Assembly: GCF_020711235.1 (NCBI RefSeq) | Contig: NZ_JAJFAV010000003.1 | Span: 372,001-436,000 of the forward strand | Length of the DNA: 64,000 nucleotides | DNA from: Hymenobacter sp. 15J16-1T3B | Lineage (GTDB): Bacteria > Bacteroidota > Bacteroidia > Cytophagales > Hymenobacteraceae | Reading direction: 5' to 3' | In this document: positions 26,587-35,744 of the stretch, piece after piece | Layout: each line of letters opens with the position of its first letter | Position numbering within the stretch: position 1 is the first letter of the stretch | The notes under the pieces: model-generated | Told to the model about the DNA's origin: nothing | Seen by the model: the letters and a program-made list of their open reading frames with translations, nothing else | The model's database searches: none | Position numbers and translations under genes: made by a program

Positions 26587-27246
26587 TTAAAACGTGACGA
26601 ATAGATTACGGCTGACCTCCGCCGAAATTTGGTTTTTCGGTTGCTGGTTGATGCTTATTTCTAGTGAGTTGTCGAATAAGATCTTATCCAGTACTTCAAT
26701 GTGGCAGCCCAGGCTGAGGCCGACCTTGTTCAGGTACTGCAGGAAGGGCTGGGACGTGTTTTTAACCGCCACCAATAGGCCTTGTTGGCCGGGTTTCAGC
26801 TCCGAGAGCAGCTGGTGCTGGGGGCGGAGCATGGCCCCGTCCTCGCGCGGAATCGGGTCCCCGTGCGGGTCGACTTCCGGAAAGCCCAGGAACTCATCGA
26901 GCCGACGCACGAGCACGGGGGAGCTGATGTGCTCCATTTCCTCGGCCACGTCGTGCACCTCGTCCCAGGCAAAGCCCAGCTTTTGCACCAGAAACACCTC
27001 CCAGAGGCGGTGCTTGCGGATGGTGAGCAGGGCCAGCTGGCGCCCCTCGGCCGTGAGCAGCACCCCGCGGTAGCGCTGGTAGCTCAGCAGGCCTTTTTCG
27101 CCGAGGCGGCGCAGCATGTCCGTCACCGACGCGGGCCGGGTCTGCAGCACTTCGGCAATGCGGTTGGTGCTGACCTCGGCGCCGGGCTCGGCTTCCGACA
27201 ACTTGTAGATGGCCTTCAGGTAGTTTTCCTCGGTGTGGCTGGGCAA
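26587..27246 (-). CDS. Metal-dependent transcriptional regulator (DtxR/MntR family), 219 aa
   Basis: Regulator of iron or manganese homeostasis. The N-terminal winged helix begins HTEENYLKAIYKLSEAE and includes STNRIAEVLQTRPASVTDML, the recognition helix. The dimerisation domain carries metal ligands in EEMEHISSPVLVRRLDEFLG and PREDG. The C-terminal third (LSELKPGQQGLLVAVKNTSQ) is a FeoA/SH3-like domain, so this is the three-domain form. Start at TTG 27246. Whether it senses Mn or Fe cannot be told by eye. No transporter is adjacent; targets are probably elsewhere. Confidence 0.92.
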   Translation of the reverse strand: MPSHTEENYLKAIYKLSEAEPGAEVSTNRIAEVLQTRPASVTDMLRRLGEKGLLSYQRYRGVLLTAEGRQLALLTIRKHRLWEVFLVQKLGFAWDEVHDVAEEMEHISSPVLVRRLDEFLGFPEVDPHGDPIPREDGAMLRPQHQLLSELKPGQQGLLVAVKNTSQPFLQYLNKVGLSLGCHIEVLDKILFDNSLEISINQQPKNQISAEVSRNLFVTF

Positions 27247-27315
27247 GGCGGAGAATGGCTGAATGGAGAGGTATGAATTCCGGCTGGGGCGCCGAAGTCA
27301 CGCGGCAAAGGTCCC

Positions 27316-27352
27316 AAAAAAAAGTGAGGCCGACGCAGCGCGTCGGCCTCAC
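27316..27352 (-). terminator. Terminator of fabH
   Basis: Perfect 13-bp stem (27324-27336 with 27340-27352, GTGAGGCCGACGC) with a 3-base loop; eight T follow on the minus strand (A-run at 27316-27323). It separates fabH from the MntR-type gene. Confidence 0.93.
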
Positions 27353-27373
27353 CAGGCTCTTAAAAAATGGCGG

Positions 27374-28384
27374 CTACCACTTGATCAGCGCCGAGGCCCA
27401 GGTGAAGCCCGAGCCGAAGGCGGCCAAGCAGATCAGGTCGCCGGACTTGACGCGGCCTTCCTGCACGGCTTCGCTCAGGGCCAGGGGCACGGAGGCGGCG
27501 GTGGTGTTGCCGTACTTCTGAATGTTGCTGAACACCTTGTCGGCGCCCAGGCCCATTTTCTGGCCCACGTACTGGGTGATGCGCAGGTTGGCCTGGTGCG
27601 GAATGAGCAGGTCGATATCCGAGGCCTGGTAGCCGTTGGCCTGCAGGGCTTCGTTGATGACTTCCGGGAAGCGCGTGACGGCGTGCTTGAACACCTGCTG
27701 CCCGTTCATGTAGGGGTACATGGCTTCCGGGTCGTCGAGCACGACCTGCACGCGGTTTTCGCGGTTGGAGCCCGGCTCTTTGGTAATCAGCTCCTCGGCG
27801 TACTCGCCCTGCGCGTGCAGGTGGGTGCTCAGGATGCCGTGGCCCTCGCGCGAGCTGCGGCGCAGCACGGCCGCCCCGGCCCCGTCGCCGAAAATCACCG
27901 ACACGGCCCGGCCGCGGGTGGTTTTGTCGAGGCCCGAGGAATGGATTTCGGAGCCGACGACCAGCGCCGTTTCGTACATGCCGGTTTTGATGAACTGGTC
28001 GGCCAGCGAGAGGGCGTAAATGAAGCCCGAGCACTGGTTGCGCACGTCGAAGGCCGGAATGGGCGCCTTGATGCCCAGCTCGCGCTGCAGCAGCACGCCC
28101 GAGCCCGGGAAGAGGTAATCGGGCGAGAGCGTGGCGAAGACGATGAGCTGCACGTCGTCGGGCTGCAGGCCGGCTTGCTCCAGGGCCATGCGGGCGGCGC
28201 GGGCGCCCATGTTGGCGGTGGTGTCTTCGCCTTCGTTGAACCAGCGGCGCTGCTGAATGCCGGTGCGCTCCTGAATCCACGCGTCGGTGGTTTCCATGAG
28301 GCCTTCGAGGTCGGCGTTGGTGACCACGCGGGACGGCACGTAGTGGCCCATGCCGGCAATTTCGGCGGTATACAATTGGGACAT
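27374..28384 (-). CDS. fabH: 3-oxoacyl-ACP synthase III (FabH), 336 aa
   Basis: Condenses acetyl- or branched acyl-CoA with malonyl-ACP to start fatty-acid synthesis. The catalytic triad is complete: Cys118 in DVRNQCSGF, His263 in LIPHQANLR and Asn293 in KYGNTTAAS. GSGFTWASALIKW is the C-terminal signature. Slightly longer than E. coli FabH (317). Start at ATG 28384. Bacteroidota often have several FabH paralogues; this one is monocistronic and away from the plsX/acpP cluster, so a second copy is likely elsewhere. Confidence 0.95.
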   Translation of the reverse strand: MSQLYTAEIAGMGHYVPSRVVTNADLEGLMETTDAWIQERTGIQQRRWFNEGEDTTANMGARAARMALEQAGLQPDDVQLIVFATLSPDYLFPGSGVLLQRELGIKAPIPAFDVRNQCSGFIYALSLADQFIKTGMYETALVVGSEIHSSGLDKTTRGRAVSVIFGDGAGAAVLRRSSREGHGILSTHLHAQGEYAEELITKEPGSNRENRVQVVLDDPEAMYPYMNGQQVFKHAVTRFPEVINEALQANGYQASDIDLLIPHQANLRITQYVGQKMGLGADKVFSNIQKYGNTTAASVPLALSEAVQEGRVKSGDLICLAAFGSGFTWASALIKW

Positions 28385-28463
28385 GATGTTGATGGGGGTG
28401 AGAAGGAACGCGGAGCGGTGAAAAGCGGGGAAAAAGGCGCCAAAGATAGCAATAGCGCCGGGC

Positions 28464-29678
28464 TTAGAACGAAGCCCCGGGGCGGGCAGTTTCCGCGGCG
28501 GTGGCCGGGCCCAGCGCCGCCTGCACGGCCGCCAGCAGGCGCGGCGCTTCGCTTTGCCACAGCGCGTCGGCCGGCGGGCCGTGCGGGTAAAAGCCGCGCG
28601 GGTAGTGGCGCGGGCTGCTCATGGCCCACACCCGCTCTACTTCAGGTAAAGCCCGCTGAAAGTCCACGACAGCGCCGGCCTCGTGCTGCTCGACTTCCGC
28701 CTGCCACAGCGGGTTGGGTGGAATCAGCACGGGCAGTGCGTTGGCGAAGTATTCGTAGAGTTTGGTGGGGATGCAGTGCCAGCTGCTGGGGTGGGGCCGG
28801 TAGGGCAGCAGGCCCAGGTGGCTGCGCCGGATTTCGGCCAAGATTGCCGCGTGCGGCACCGGCTGCGCCCCGCCCACCACGCGCAGCCAGTCGGCATGTT
28901 CGGTAGCGAGGTCGTCGAGGCGCCGTTGCTCGTCGGGGCGCTGGCAATAGCCGATGACGGTCAGCGACACGTTGCCCCGGTGCCGGTGCAGCCGGGCCGC
29001 CAGGTTGATGGCGTCGAACACCCCGTTCAGCTCCGAGATGGTGCCCGAATACAGCAGCCGCAGCGGCTCGGCCGGCGCAGGCAGGCGCACCGGCGCGGGG
29101 GGCGGGGCGGGGGCGCCGGCGGGCGGCACGTACTTGTTTTCGAGTACCACGGTGCGGCCGGCGGGTAGCCAGGGCAGCTCGCGGGCGTAGCTGCGCTCGG
29201 CCAGTAACACCGCGGCGGCGCGGCGGGCGGCCGCTTGCTCCATCCACGCGACGCCCGCGGCCAGCACCCGGCGCAGCAGCCCACGGTACACCTGCTGGGT
29301 GCGGATGTTCAGGGCGTAGTTCTCGCGCACGTCGTAGAAGAAGGGACGGCCGGTGAGCTTGTGCCAGAGCACGGTGAGCGGCAGCAGCTCGGGTGCGTGA
29401 GCGATTACCAGCTCGGGCTTCGTGGTCCGCAGCAGCCGCCAGTAGTGCCATTGGGCCCGCAGGCGGGCCAGCCCCAAGCGGTGGCCGTGAAAAAGGGGCT
29501 CCTGCAGAATGCCGTCGTTGGCGCCGGAGGGGGCGCCGGCGGCGCGTCCGGCCACGGCAGCCCGGTAGCCCGCTTCGGCCAGGCTGCGGCCAAACTTCTC
29601 GTACATGCGCGTGTCGTCCACCGGCTTCAGCACGGAAGCCAGCAGGATGAACGGCGCAGGGCGGGAGGGTGACAGCAC
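28464..29678 (-). CDS. Glycosyltransferase family 4-like protein, 404 aa
   Basis: GT-B-fold glycosyltransferase. The N-terminal Rossmann domain begins PFILLASVLKPVDDTRMYEK and carries ELVIAHAPELLPLTVLWHKL. The C-terminal domain has LRLLYSGTISELNGVFDAIN and PTKLYEYFANALPVLIPPNP, the E-x-x-x-x-x-x-P-V motif that binds the sugar nucleotide. Start at GTG 29678. No signal peptide. Located divergently from dapD. It probably adds a sugar to a surface polysaccharide or lipid; the substrate is unknown. Confidence 0.85.
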   Translation of the reverse strand: MLSPSRPAPFILLASVLKPVDDTRMYEKFGRSLAEAGYRAAVAGRAAGAPSGANDGILQEPLFHGHRLGLARLRAQWHYWRLLRTTKPELVIAHAPELLPLTVLWHKLTGRPFFYDVRENYALNIRTQQVYRGLLRRVLAAGVAWMEQAAARRAAAVLLAERSYARELPWLPAGRTVVLENKYVPPAGAPAPPPAPVRLPAPAEPLRLLYSGTISELNGVFDAINLAARLHRHRGNVSLTVIGYCQRPDEQRRLDDLATEHADWLRVVGGAQPVPHAAILAEIRRSHLGLLPYRPHPSSWHCIPTKLYEYFANALPVLIPPNPLWQAEVEQHEAGAVVDFQRALPEVERVWAMSSPRHYPRGFYPHGPPADALWQSEAPRLLAAVQAALGPATAAETARPGASF

Positions 29679-29750
29679 GGGTCAAACCTACTACTTTCGC
29701 GCCTCCGCCGGCAAGCGGCGCTTGTACAACTGTTTCCGACATCTGACTTT

Positions 29751-30575
29751 ATGACCGACATTCAGCCCCTCATCGAGGCCGCCTGGGCCGACCGCAGCCA
29801 GCTGCAGAACGCCGCCACCCAGGACGCCATCCGCTCCGTTATCGACCACCTCGACCGCGGCCTGCTGCGCGTAGCCGAGCCCTCCGCGGCCGAAGACGGC
29901 AGCTGGCAGGTGAACGACTGGGTGAAGAAAGCCGTCATCCTCTACTTCCCGCTGCAGCAGATGAAGACCGAGGAAGTGGGCATCTTCGAGTTTCACGACA
30001 AGATGCAGCTCAAGACCAACTACGCCCAGCAGCAAGTGCGCGTGGTGCCCCCGGCCGTGGCCCGCTACGGCGCCTACCTCGCGCCCGGCGTCATCATGAT
30101 GCCCTCGTACGTGAACATCGGCGCCTACGTGGGCGAGGGCACGATGGTGGACACCTGGGCCACCGTGGGTTCGTGCGCGCAGGTGGGCAAGCACGTGCAC
30201 CTTTCGGGCGGCGTGGGCCTGGGCGGCGTGCTCGAGCCGGTGCAGGCCTCGCCGGTCATCGTGGAAGACGGCGCCTTTATCGGGTCGCGCTGCATTCTGG
30301 TGGAAGGCTGCCACATCGGCAAGGAAGCCGTTATCGGCGCGGGCGTCACCATCACCGGCAGCACCCGCATCATCGACGTGAGCACGCCCGAAGGCCAAGA
30401 GTACCGCGGCTACGTGCCGCCCCGCTCGGTGGTCATTCCCGGCTCCCTGCCCAAGCAGTTTCCGGCCGGCGAATTTCACGTGCCCTGCGCCCTGATCATC
30501 GGCCAGCGCAAGCCCTCCACCGACCTCAAGACCAGCCTCAACGACGCCCTGCGCGAGCATAACGTGGCCGTGTAA
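29751..30575 (+). CDS. dapD: DapD, tetrahydrodipicolinate N-succinyltransferase, 274 aa
   Basis: Converts tetrahydrodipicolinate and succinyl-CoA to N-succinyl-2-amino-6-ketopimelate, a step to lysine and meso-diaminopimelate. It has the DapD N-terminal helical part (MTDIQPLIEAAWADRSQLQN), then a left-handed beta-helix with hexapeptide repeats (GAYLAPGVIMMPSYVNIGAY, then HVHLSGGVGLGGVLEPVQAS, IEGCHIGKEAVIGAG in outline). FYxPRSVVIPGSLPKQF is replaced here by VPPRSVVIPGSLPKQF. Length is typical (about 272). Start at ATG 29751. Confidence 0.96.
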   Translation: MTDIQPLIEAAWADRSQLQNAATQDAIRSVIDHLDRGLLRVAEPSAAEDGSWQVNDWVKKAVILYFPLQQMKTEEVGIFEFHDKMQLKTNYAQQQVRVVPPAVARYGAYLAPGVIMMPSYVNIGAYVGEGTMVDTWATVGSCAQVGKHVHLSGGVGLGGVLEPVQASPVIVEDGAFIGSRCILVEGCHIGKEAVIGAGVTITGSTRIIDVSTPEGQEYRGYVPPRSVVIPGSLPKQFPAGEFHVPCALIIGQRKPSTDLKTSLNDALREHNVAV

Positions 30576-30596
30576 CCAACGGTAGTGGGCTTCGCT

Positions 30597-30634
30597 CCCG
30601 ACCACGCTCCGCCAGCCGGCGGGGCGTGGTCGGG
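30597..30634 (+). terminator. Hairpin after dapD
   Basis: 11-bp stem (30597-30607 with 30624-30634, CCCGACCACGC / GCGTGGTCGGG) plus an inner CCGCC/GGCGG pairing. No T-run. It lies 22 bases past the dapD stop. Confidence 0.65.
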
Positions 30635-30670
30635 AATGGACCGGTTTAGGAAGTAGCAAAGAGAATCCGA

Positions 30671-30727
30671 AAGCCCCGGCGCCACCAGACCTAGCCAGTA
30701 CGGCCGGGCCCGGTGGCGCCGGGGCTT
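30671..30727. terminator. Long inverted repeat between convergent dapD and isoaspartyl peptidase
   Basis: Perfect 16-bp arms (30671-30686 and 30712-30727, AAGCCCCGGCGCCACC and its complement) with a 25-base loop. It ends 7 bases from the stop codon of the minus-strand gene and probably terminates both genes. Confidence 0.8.
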
Positions 30728-30733
30728 GCTGTT

Positions 30734-31669
30734 CTACTTAAAGTGAGCTTCCACTTCCTCTTTCCAGATGGCCACAAAGGGTTCCTGGTCGGTCTGCTGA
30801 TACGCGCAGCGCATCACGTTGGTGTTCGACTCGATGGCAATGTTGCCGTCCGGGTCCAGGGCGATGATGCCCCGGTCGCCCTGCAGCTTGTCGGCGTACA
30901 CGTCCACGGCTGCCTGGGCCGCCTTGGCTATGCTCACCTTCTTGTACTTGCGCAGGGCGTACACCTCGTGGGCCACCCCGGCCAGCATGATGATTTCCCC
31001 GTCGCCGGTGCAGGACACGGCGCAAACCTCGTTGTTGGCGTAGCCGCCCCCGCCGAAGATGCAACTGTCGCCCACGCGGCCGCGCAGTTTGCCCTCGATG
31101 CCGCCGGTGGAGGTGGCCATGGCCAGGTTGCCGTGCATGTCCAGCGCCACGGCCCCCACGGTGTCGTGCTTGTTGGCGTGCTCCACTTCGGCCTCCTGGA
31201 TGATGTCCAGCCACTCCTGCCGCTGCTCGTCGGTCTTGAAGTAGTTCGGGTCGTGCAGGGGCAGGCCCTGCGACAGGGCGAATTCCTGGGCACCCTCGGC
31301 CGTGAGAAAGGAATGCTTGCATTGCTCCATCACCAGCCGGGCCACGCTGACGGGGTTTTTTACCAGCTTCAGCCCGCTTACGGCCCCGCCGCGCAGGGTA
31401 GCCCCGTCCATGATGGAGGCTTCGGTTTCCACTTCGCCGTTGATGTTGAACATGCCCCCGCGGCCAGCGTTAAACAAGGGGTTGTCCTCCATGCTCTTGA
31501 CGGCGGCTTCTACCGCGTCGAGGGCCACGCCGCCGCGCGTCAGGATTTCGTAGCCGGCCATCAGCGCCTGCCGCAGGCCCTGCTTGAGCTGTTCTTCCTT
31601 GTCCGGGGGGATGGTCGTCGGATCGGTGTTGACGGCCCCGCCGTGGATAATCAAAACGCATTTGCCCAT
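30734..31669 (-). CDS. Isoaspartyl peptidase/L-asparaginase, 311 aa
   Basis: N-terminal-nucleophile hydrolase that cleaves beta-aspartyl dipeptides and asparagine. After autoproteolysis Thr170 becomes the nucleophile, in KHDTVGAVALD. The N-terminal half has VLIIHGGAVNTD and NAGRGGMFNINGEVETEASI, which match type 2 asparaginases. The C-terminal half has STGGIEGKLRGRVGDSCIFG, where most members read GKxxGRVGDSPIxGAG. Start at ATG 31669; the TTG at 31678 is the alternative. No signal peptide, so cytoplasmic, which is usual for the bacterial IaaA type. Confidence 0.93.
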   Translation of the reverse strand: MGKCVLIIHGGAVNTDPTTIPPDKEEQLKQGLRQALMAGYEILTRGGVALDAVEAAVKSMEDNPLFNAGRGGMFNINGEVETEASIMDGATLRGGAVSGLKLVKNPVSVARLVMEQCKHSFLTAEGAQEFALSQGLPLHDPNYFKTDEQRQEWLDIIQEAEVEHANKHDTVGAVALDMHGNLAMATSTGGIEGKLRGRVGDSCIFGGGGYANNEVCAVSCTGDGEIIMLAGVAHEVYALRKYKKVSIAKAAQAAVDVYADKLQGDRGIIALDPDGNIAIESNTNVMRCAYQQTDQEPFVAIWKEEVEAHFK

Positions 31670-32055
31670 GTTCAGCAATGGTCGGAGGTGAAGGGAACGG
31701 GTAATGCGGCGTGCCCTGCTACGCGCGCTGTTTTGGATTGGTTAGCGCCGGGCTGGTCAACTGGCTGAGGGACACAAGTAAAATAATGCTCCCTGTCGCC
31801 CAGCACCCCTTGCCTCGTGCCGATAGGCCAGCGGGATGGGGCAATGGGCTTTGTTGGGCTTCTGCGCGCAGTGCCGGCGCTGCCCCTGGGCCACCACGTG
31901 GAAGCGTCGGCGGTCCGGGGGCAGCGGCCAAGCCGGCTACGGAGGCCTTGAAGCCTGCGGGCTGCAGCTCGTGGGTAAGCTACCGCGTGCAGGCTAGCTG
32001 CCGGTAGGAGCGGAGAAGCGGGAGCCGGCCGGAAAACCCCAGCAGAAAAGCGTAG
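31670..32055. other. Intergenic region without a supported gene
   Basis: About 385 bases between two minus-strand genes. Open frames on both strands (31711-32007 and 31719-31931) are rich in Ala, Gly, Pro and Arg without a pattern, so I regard them as chance frames in GC-rich DNA. No clear terminator. Confidence 0.4.
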
Positions 32056-33657
32056 CTACGGCGTCGTAGGCAGTTGTTTTTCCCGCAGCTTGAGTTCCTC
32101 CAGATCCAGCAACGTCAAGTGCTTGCGAATCCGGTCCTCGTCGAGGTTTTCCCGCTTGTTGAGCTCGTGCAGCACGCGCCGCTGCCGGGTTAGCAAGTCG
32201 GCGTAGAGTTGGTGGAACTGCAGCAGCTCCCCGGCGGGTTGGGCGTCCCGCTCGGCCAGTCCCTCGCCGGAGGAACCCAGTTCGAGCTGCAGCCGGGCCC
32301 GCAGGTTGTGTAGGTAAGGGTTAGCCCCGGGCTGCGCCTGCACAAACGACAGGGACTCCCGGGCGAGGGTTTGCCGGATCAGCAGCTCCTGCTGGGTTTC
32401 GGAAAGCGTGTTGTCGAATTCCTCCGGCTGCACCTGCCGAATCACCCAGGGCAGCGTCAGGCCCTGAAACACGAGCGTAACCAGAATGGCGACGAAGGTG
32501 ACAAACAAAATCAGGTTGCGGTACGGAAACGGTTGCCCGGCCGGCGTGAGCAGCGGCACCGACAGGGCCGCGGCCAACGACACCACCCCGCGCATGCCCG
32601 CCCAGCCGATGACCACCGGGCCGCGCCAGCCCGGGTCGGCCACCGCCACGGTGATAAACCGGCTGGCCAAGCGGGTGAACTGCGCCACCCCAAAGGCGCT
32701 CAGCATGCGCGTGACGATGAGCACCAGCGAGATGAGCAGGCCGTAGCTGATGGCGCTGCCCAAACTGGTGCTGCCCAACTGCCGGACGGTGATGGGCAGC
32801 TGCAGCCCAATCAACATAAACACCAGCCCGTTGAGCACAAAGCTGAGTACCGTCCACACGTTCACGCCCTCCAGCCGGCTGCGGAAGGAGAGCAACACGT
32901 GGCGCTTGCTGGAGAGCAGCAGCCCGCCGCCCACCACGGCCAGCACCCCGGAGTAGTGAAAATGCTCGGCCGCGTAGTACATGCAGTAGGGCGTCACCAG
33001 CGTCAGCACCACCTCGATGCTGGGCGTGGTGGGCAGCCAGCGGTGAATGGCGTAGAACACCAGCCCCACCAGCAGCCCGATCAGCGTGCCCAGCACAATC
33101 ACCAGCACAAAGCTTGTGGTGGCCTCGCCCAGGTGGAACTGCCCGGTGAGCACGGCCGCCAGGGCAAACCGGAACACCACCAGCGAGGAGGCGTCGTTGA
33201 GTAGACTCTCTCCCTCGATGATGCTTACCAGCGGCTTGGGCACCTGTACTTGCCGCATGATGGTGGTGGCCGAAATGGCGTCGGGCGGGGAAATGATGCC
33301 GCCCAGCAGAAAGCCCAGCGCCAGCGTGAAGCCCGGAATTAGGGCGTGGGACACCACCGCCACCACGCAGGACGTCAGGATGACGATGGGGAAGGCAAAA
33401 CCGGTAATGACGCGCCGCCAGCGCCAGAACTCCTTCCACGAGGTTTGCCAGGCAGCTTCGTAGAGCAGCGGCGGCAGGAACAGGAAAAAGACCACTTCGG
33501 GCTTGATGACAATGTCGGCAAACCACGCCGTGAAGCTCAGCCCCAGCCCGCCCAGCACCAGCACGATGGGGTAGGCCACGCGCAGCTTGCCGGCCAGCAT
33601 CACCAGGGCCAGAATGATCAAGACCAAACAGACGTACTCAAACAACTGGCTTTGCAT
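32056..33657 (-). CDS. Na+/H+ antiporter, CPA1 family, 533 aa
   Basis: Sodium/proton exchanger of the NhaP/CPA1 type in the inner membrane. About 12 transmembrane segments fill residues 1-405. Ion-binding signatures are FLFLPPLLYEAAW (segment 3), GFLLGGIISPPDAISATTIM (segment 5, PPDA) and SIIEGESLLNDASSLVVFR (segment 6, with the conserved ND pair). GWAGMRGVVSLAAALSVPLL is the late arginine-containing segment. The C-terminal 120 residues form a charged cytoplasmic helical tail. The ATG at 33657 is chosen because the first hydrophobic segment begins right after it; the 110 residues upstream in frame are disordered and not conserved. Confidence 0.92.
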   Translation of the reverse strand: MQSQLFEYVCLVLIILALVMLAGKLRVAYPIVLVLGGLGLSFTAWFADIVIKPEVVFFLFLPPLLYEAAWQTSWKEFWRWRRVITGFAFPIVILTSCVVAVVSHALIPGFTLALGFLLGGIISPPDAISATTIMRQVQVPKPLVSIIEGESLLNDASSLVVFRFALAAVLTGQFHLGEATTSFVLVIVLGTLIGLLVGLVFYAIHRWLPTTPSIEVVLTLVTPYCMYYAAEHFHYSGVLAVVGGGLLLSSKRHVLLSFRSRLEGVNVWTVLSFVLNGLVFMLIGLQLPITVRQLGSTSLGSAISYGLLISLVLIVTRMLSAFGVAQFTRLASRFITVAVADPGWRGPVVIGWAGMRGVVSLAAALSVPLLTPAGQPFPYRNLILFVTFVAILVTLVFQGLTLPWVIRQVQPEEFDNTLSETQQELLIRQTLARESLSFVQAQPGANPYLHNLRARLQLELGSSGEGLAERDAQPAGELLQFHQLYADLLTRQRRVLHELNKRENLDEDRIRKHLTLLDLEELKLREKQLPTTP

Positions 33658-34124
33658 GGCGGGCGGCGGTTGGCAGAAACACCCCGGGTGCCCGCGGGCG
33701 AGCTTTCGGGGGCGGCAACATACGCACGCAGTCGGCCGCCTGCGTCGCCGGCGCCCCGATTTGTTGCCGTCGCCAGGCACGTGGGCGGCCCGCTTGCCCG
33801 TCGCATGGCCTGCTGCCCGTTCGCCCGGGCGTCGAGTTTGCGTCCGTCCAGCCCTTGCACCCCAGCCGGAGCGCGGTGGTCGAGGAAAAGGTTGGTGCCG
33901 GTGTCTAGGGGTTGGATGGCCTTCAGCTCCGCCGGCGCGGGTGAACCGGTGCGCACGCACTGGGCGCGTCCGATCTACACCAGACAACAGCCCTGATCGG
34001 ACACACCGTCAGCTGGCTTAGCCGTTTCAAGTCAGAGCTGCGGCTGCGGCCCGCACTGCCCGAAAACAACAGCGCCCCAACCAACCGGCTGGGGCGCTGT
34101 ATGCTGTTGAACGACTAGGGCGGA
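33658..34124. other. Intergenic region, no supported gene except a terminator at its left end
   Basis: About 467 bases of GC-rich DNA. Plus (33346-33996, 33587-34021) and minus (33618-33956) frames lack signals or domains. The msrA terminator lies at 34069-34100. Confidence 0.4.
34069..34100 (-). terminator. Terminator of msrA
   Basis: 11-bp stem (34069-34079 with 34090-34100, ACAGCGCCCCA / TGGGGCGCTGT), 10-base loop, then TTGTTTT on the minus strand, 25 bases past the msrA stop. Confidence 0.85.
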
Positions 34125-34661
34125 CTACACGCCGGCTTTTAGCTTGTCGGCGAAAAGGGCCTTAACCTTTTCCACTTTGGGCCGGGCCACAAACTGGCAG
34201 TAGGGCTGCGAGCCGTTCTGGTTGTAGTAGTTCTGGTGGTAATCCTCGGCCTTGTAAAACGGGCCGGCGGGCAGGATTTCCGTCACCACGGGCTTGTCGA
34301 AGGCGTGGGCTTCGTTGAGCTTCTGCTTGTAGCCTTCGGCGAGGCGCTTTTGCTCCTCGTTGTGGTAGTAAATGCCCGAGCGGTACTGCGTGCCCACGTC
34401 GTTGCCCTGGCGGTTGAGGGTGGTCGGGTCGTGGGTTTTCCAGAAGATTTCGAGCAGCTCCTCGAAGCTGATAACGGCCGGGTCGAAGGTGAGCTGAATC
34501 ACCTCGTTGTGGCCGGTCAGGCCCGAGCAGACTTCCTTGTAGGTGGGGTTGGCAATGCGGCCGCCGGTGTAGCCCGATTCAACTTTCTCGACGCCGTTCA
34601 GGTTTTGAAATACGGCTTCGACGCACCAGAAGCAGCCGGCCCCGAAGGTTGCTAATTCCAT
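34125..34661 (-). CDS. msrA: Peptide-methionine (S)-S-oxide reductase MsrA, 178 aa
   Basis: Repairs methionine S-sulfoxide in proteins with thioredoxin-derived electrons. The motif [13 protein letters not shown] contains the catalytic Cys10 and a second Cys at 13. [20 protein letters not shown] and [11 protein letters not shown] follow, and the segment AEDYHQNYY is the usual C-terminal signature. The start at ATG 34661 fits the family. The upstream frame to 34793 has no homology in appearance. No signal peptide, so cytosolic. Monocistronic with its own terminator. Confidence 0.97.
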   Translation of the reverse strand: MELATFGAGCFWCVEAVFQNLNGVEKVESGYTGGRIANPTYKEVCSGLTGHNEVIQLTFDPAVISFEELLEIFWKTHDPTTLNRQGNDVGTQYRSGIYYHNEEQKRLAEGYKQKLNEAHAFDKPVVTEILPAGPFYKAEDYHQNYYNQNGSQPYCQFVARPKVEKVKALFADKLKAGV

Positions 34662-34783
34662 GAAGGGAGGGAAATAAGGTGTGGAATGGTGGTTAAGCGT
34701 AATTCGGCCGGGAAGGTTGCAGTGGCCTTGCCACCGCCTCTTTGCCGCCCCGCTTATCCTGCCATCCACCTTACAAATACCAA

Positions 34784-34810
34784 GCCCCGACACCTCCTGG
34801 GCGTCGGGGC
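34784..34810 (-). terminator. Hairpin downstream of hbd
   Basis: 8-bp stem (34784-34791 with 34803-34810, GCCCCGAC / GTCGGGGC), 11-base loop, 44 bases past the hbd stop on the minus strand. Followed by TTGG; no long T-run. Confidence 0.7.
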
Positions 34811-34853
34811 CTGACAGAACCGCCAGAATGGCGGTAAGTGGCAGCTTTTCAGT

Positions 34854-35744
34854 CTATTTGCGGAAGCGCGGGGCCACCACCAGCTCCTTGGAGCCCGGCG
34901 TCCAGCTGTAGAAGCCTTCCCCCGATTTGGCGCCCAGACGCCCGGCCGTCACCATGTTTACGAGCAGCGGGCAGGCGGCGTATTTCTGGTTGCCCAGCCC
35001 GTCGTAGAGCACATTCAGGATGGCCAAGCACACGTCGAGCCCGATGAAGTCGGCCAGCTGCAGCGGGCCCATGGGGTGGGCCATGCCCAGCTTCATCACC
35101 GTGTCGATTTCCTCCACGCCGGCCACGCCCTCGTGCAGCGTGATGATGGCCTCGTTGATCATCGGCATCAGGATGCGGTTGGCCACGAACCCGGGGTAGT
35201 CGTTGACTTCGGTGGGGACTTTCTCCAGCTGGCGCGAGAGGTCCATTACTTGCGTGGTTACCTCGTCGGAGGTGGCGTAGCCGCGAATAACTTCCACCAG
35301 CTTCATCACCGGCACCGGGTTCATGAAGTGCATGCCGATAACCTTGTCGGGCCGCTGGGTAACGGCGGCAATGCGCGTGATGCTGATGGAGCTGGTGTTG
35401 GTGGCCAGAATGCAGCCGGGCTTGGTCAACTCGTCGAGCTGGCGGAACAGGTCCAGCTTGATGCTCACGTTTTCGGTAGCGGCTTCCACCACGAGGTCGG
35501 CGTCGCGCACGCCGTCGGCCATGGAGGTGCTGCGGTGCAGGCGGCCCAGGGTGGCGTTTTTATCTTCCTCGGTCAGGCCGCCTTTGGCCACCTGGCGGTC
35601 CAGGTTTTTGCCGATAGTGGTCCAGGCCTTGTCGAGGGCAATCTGGTTGAGGTCGATGAGGGTGACGGGAAAACCGTGCTGGGCAAACACATGGGCAATG
35701 CCGTTGCCCATGGTGCCCGAGCCGATTACGGCGACGTTCAGCAT
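34854..35744 (-). CDS. hbd: 3-hydroxybutyryl-CoA dehydrogenase, 296 aa
   Basis: NAD(P)-dependent dehydrogenase interconverting 3-hydroxybutyryl-CoA and acetoacetyl-CoA. The N-terminal Rossmann fold is VAVIGSGTMGNGIAHVFAQH; the substrate-side residues appear in CILATNTSSISITRIA and IGMHFMNPVPVMKLVEVI, where His of HFMNP is catalytic. The C-terminal domain has PGFVANRILMPMINEAI and GMAHPMGPLQLADFIGLDVC. Length is usual for Hbd/PaaH. Start at ATG 35744. Together with IcmF (2017-5478) it suggests short-chain acyl-CoA metabolism, but the genes are not linked. Confidence 0.95.
   Translation of the reverse strand: MLNVAVIGSGTMGNGIAHVFAQHGFPVTLIDLNQIALDKAWTTIGKNLDRQVAKGGLTEEDKNATLGRLHRSTSMADGVRDADLVVEAATENVSIKLDLFRQLDELTKPGCILATNTSSISITRIAAVTQRPDKVIGMHFMNPVPVMKLVEVIRGYATSDEVTTQVMDLSRQLEKVPTEVNDYPGFVANRILMPMINEAIITLHEGVAGVEEIDTVMKLGMAHPMGPLQLADFIGLDVCLAILNVLYDGLGNQKYAACPLLVNMVTAGRLGAKSGEGFYSWTPGSKELVVAPRFRK

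Noticed and set aside
33587-34021. Small plus-strand and minus-strand genes upstream of the antiporter
   Set aside because: Frames are short, Arg/Pro/Ala-rich and without signals or family features. They look like chance frames in GC-rich DNA.
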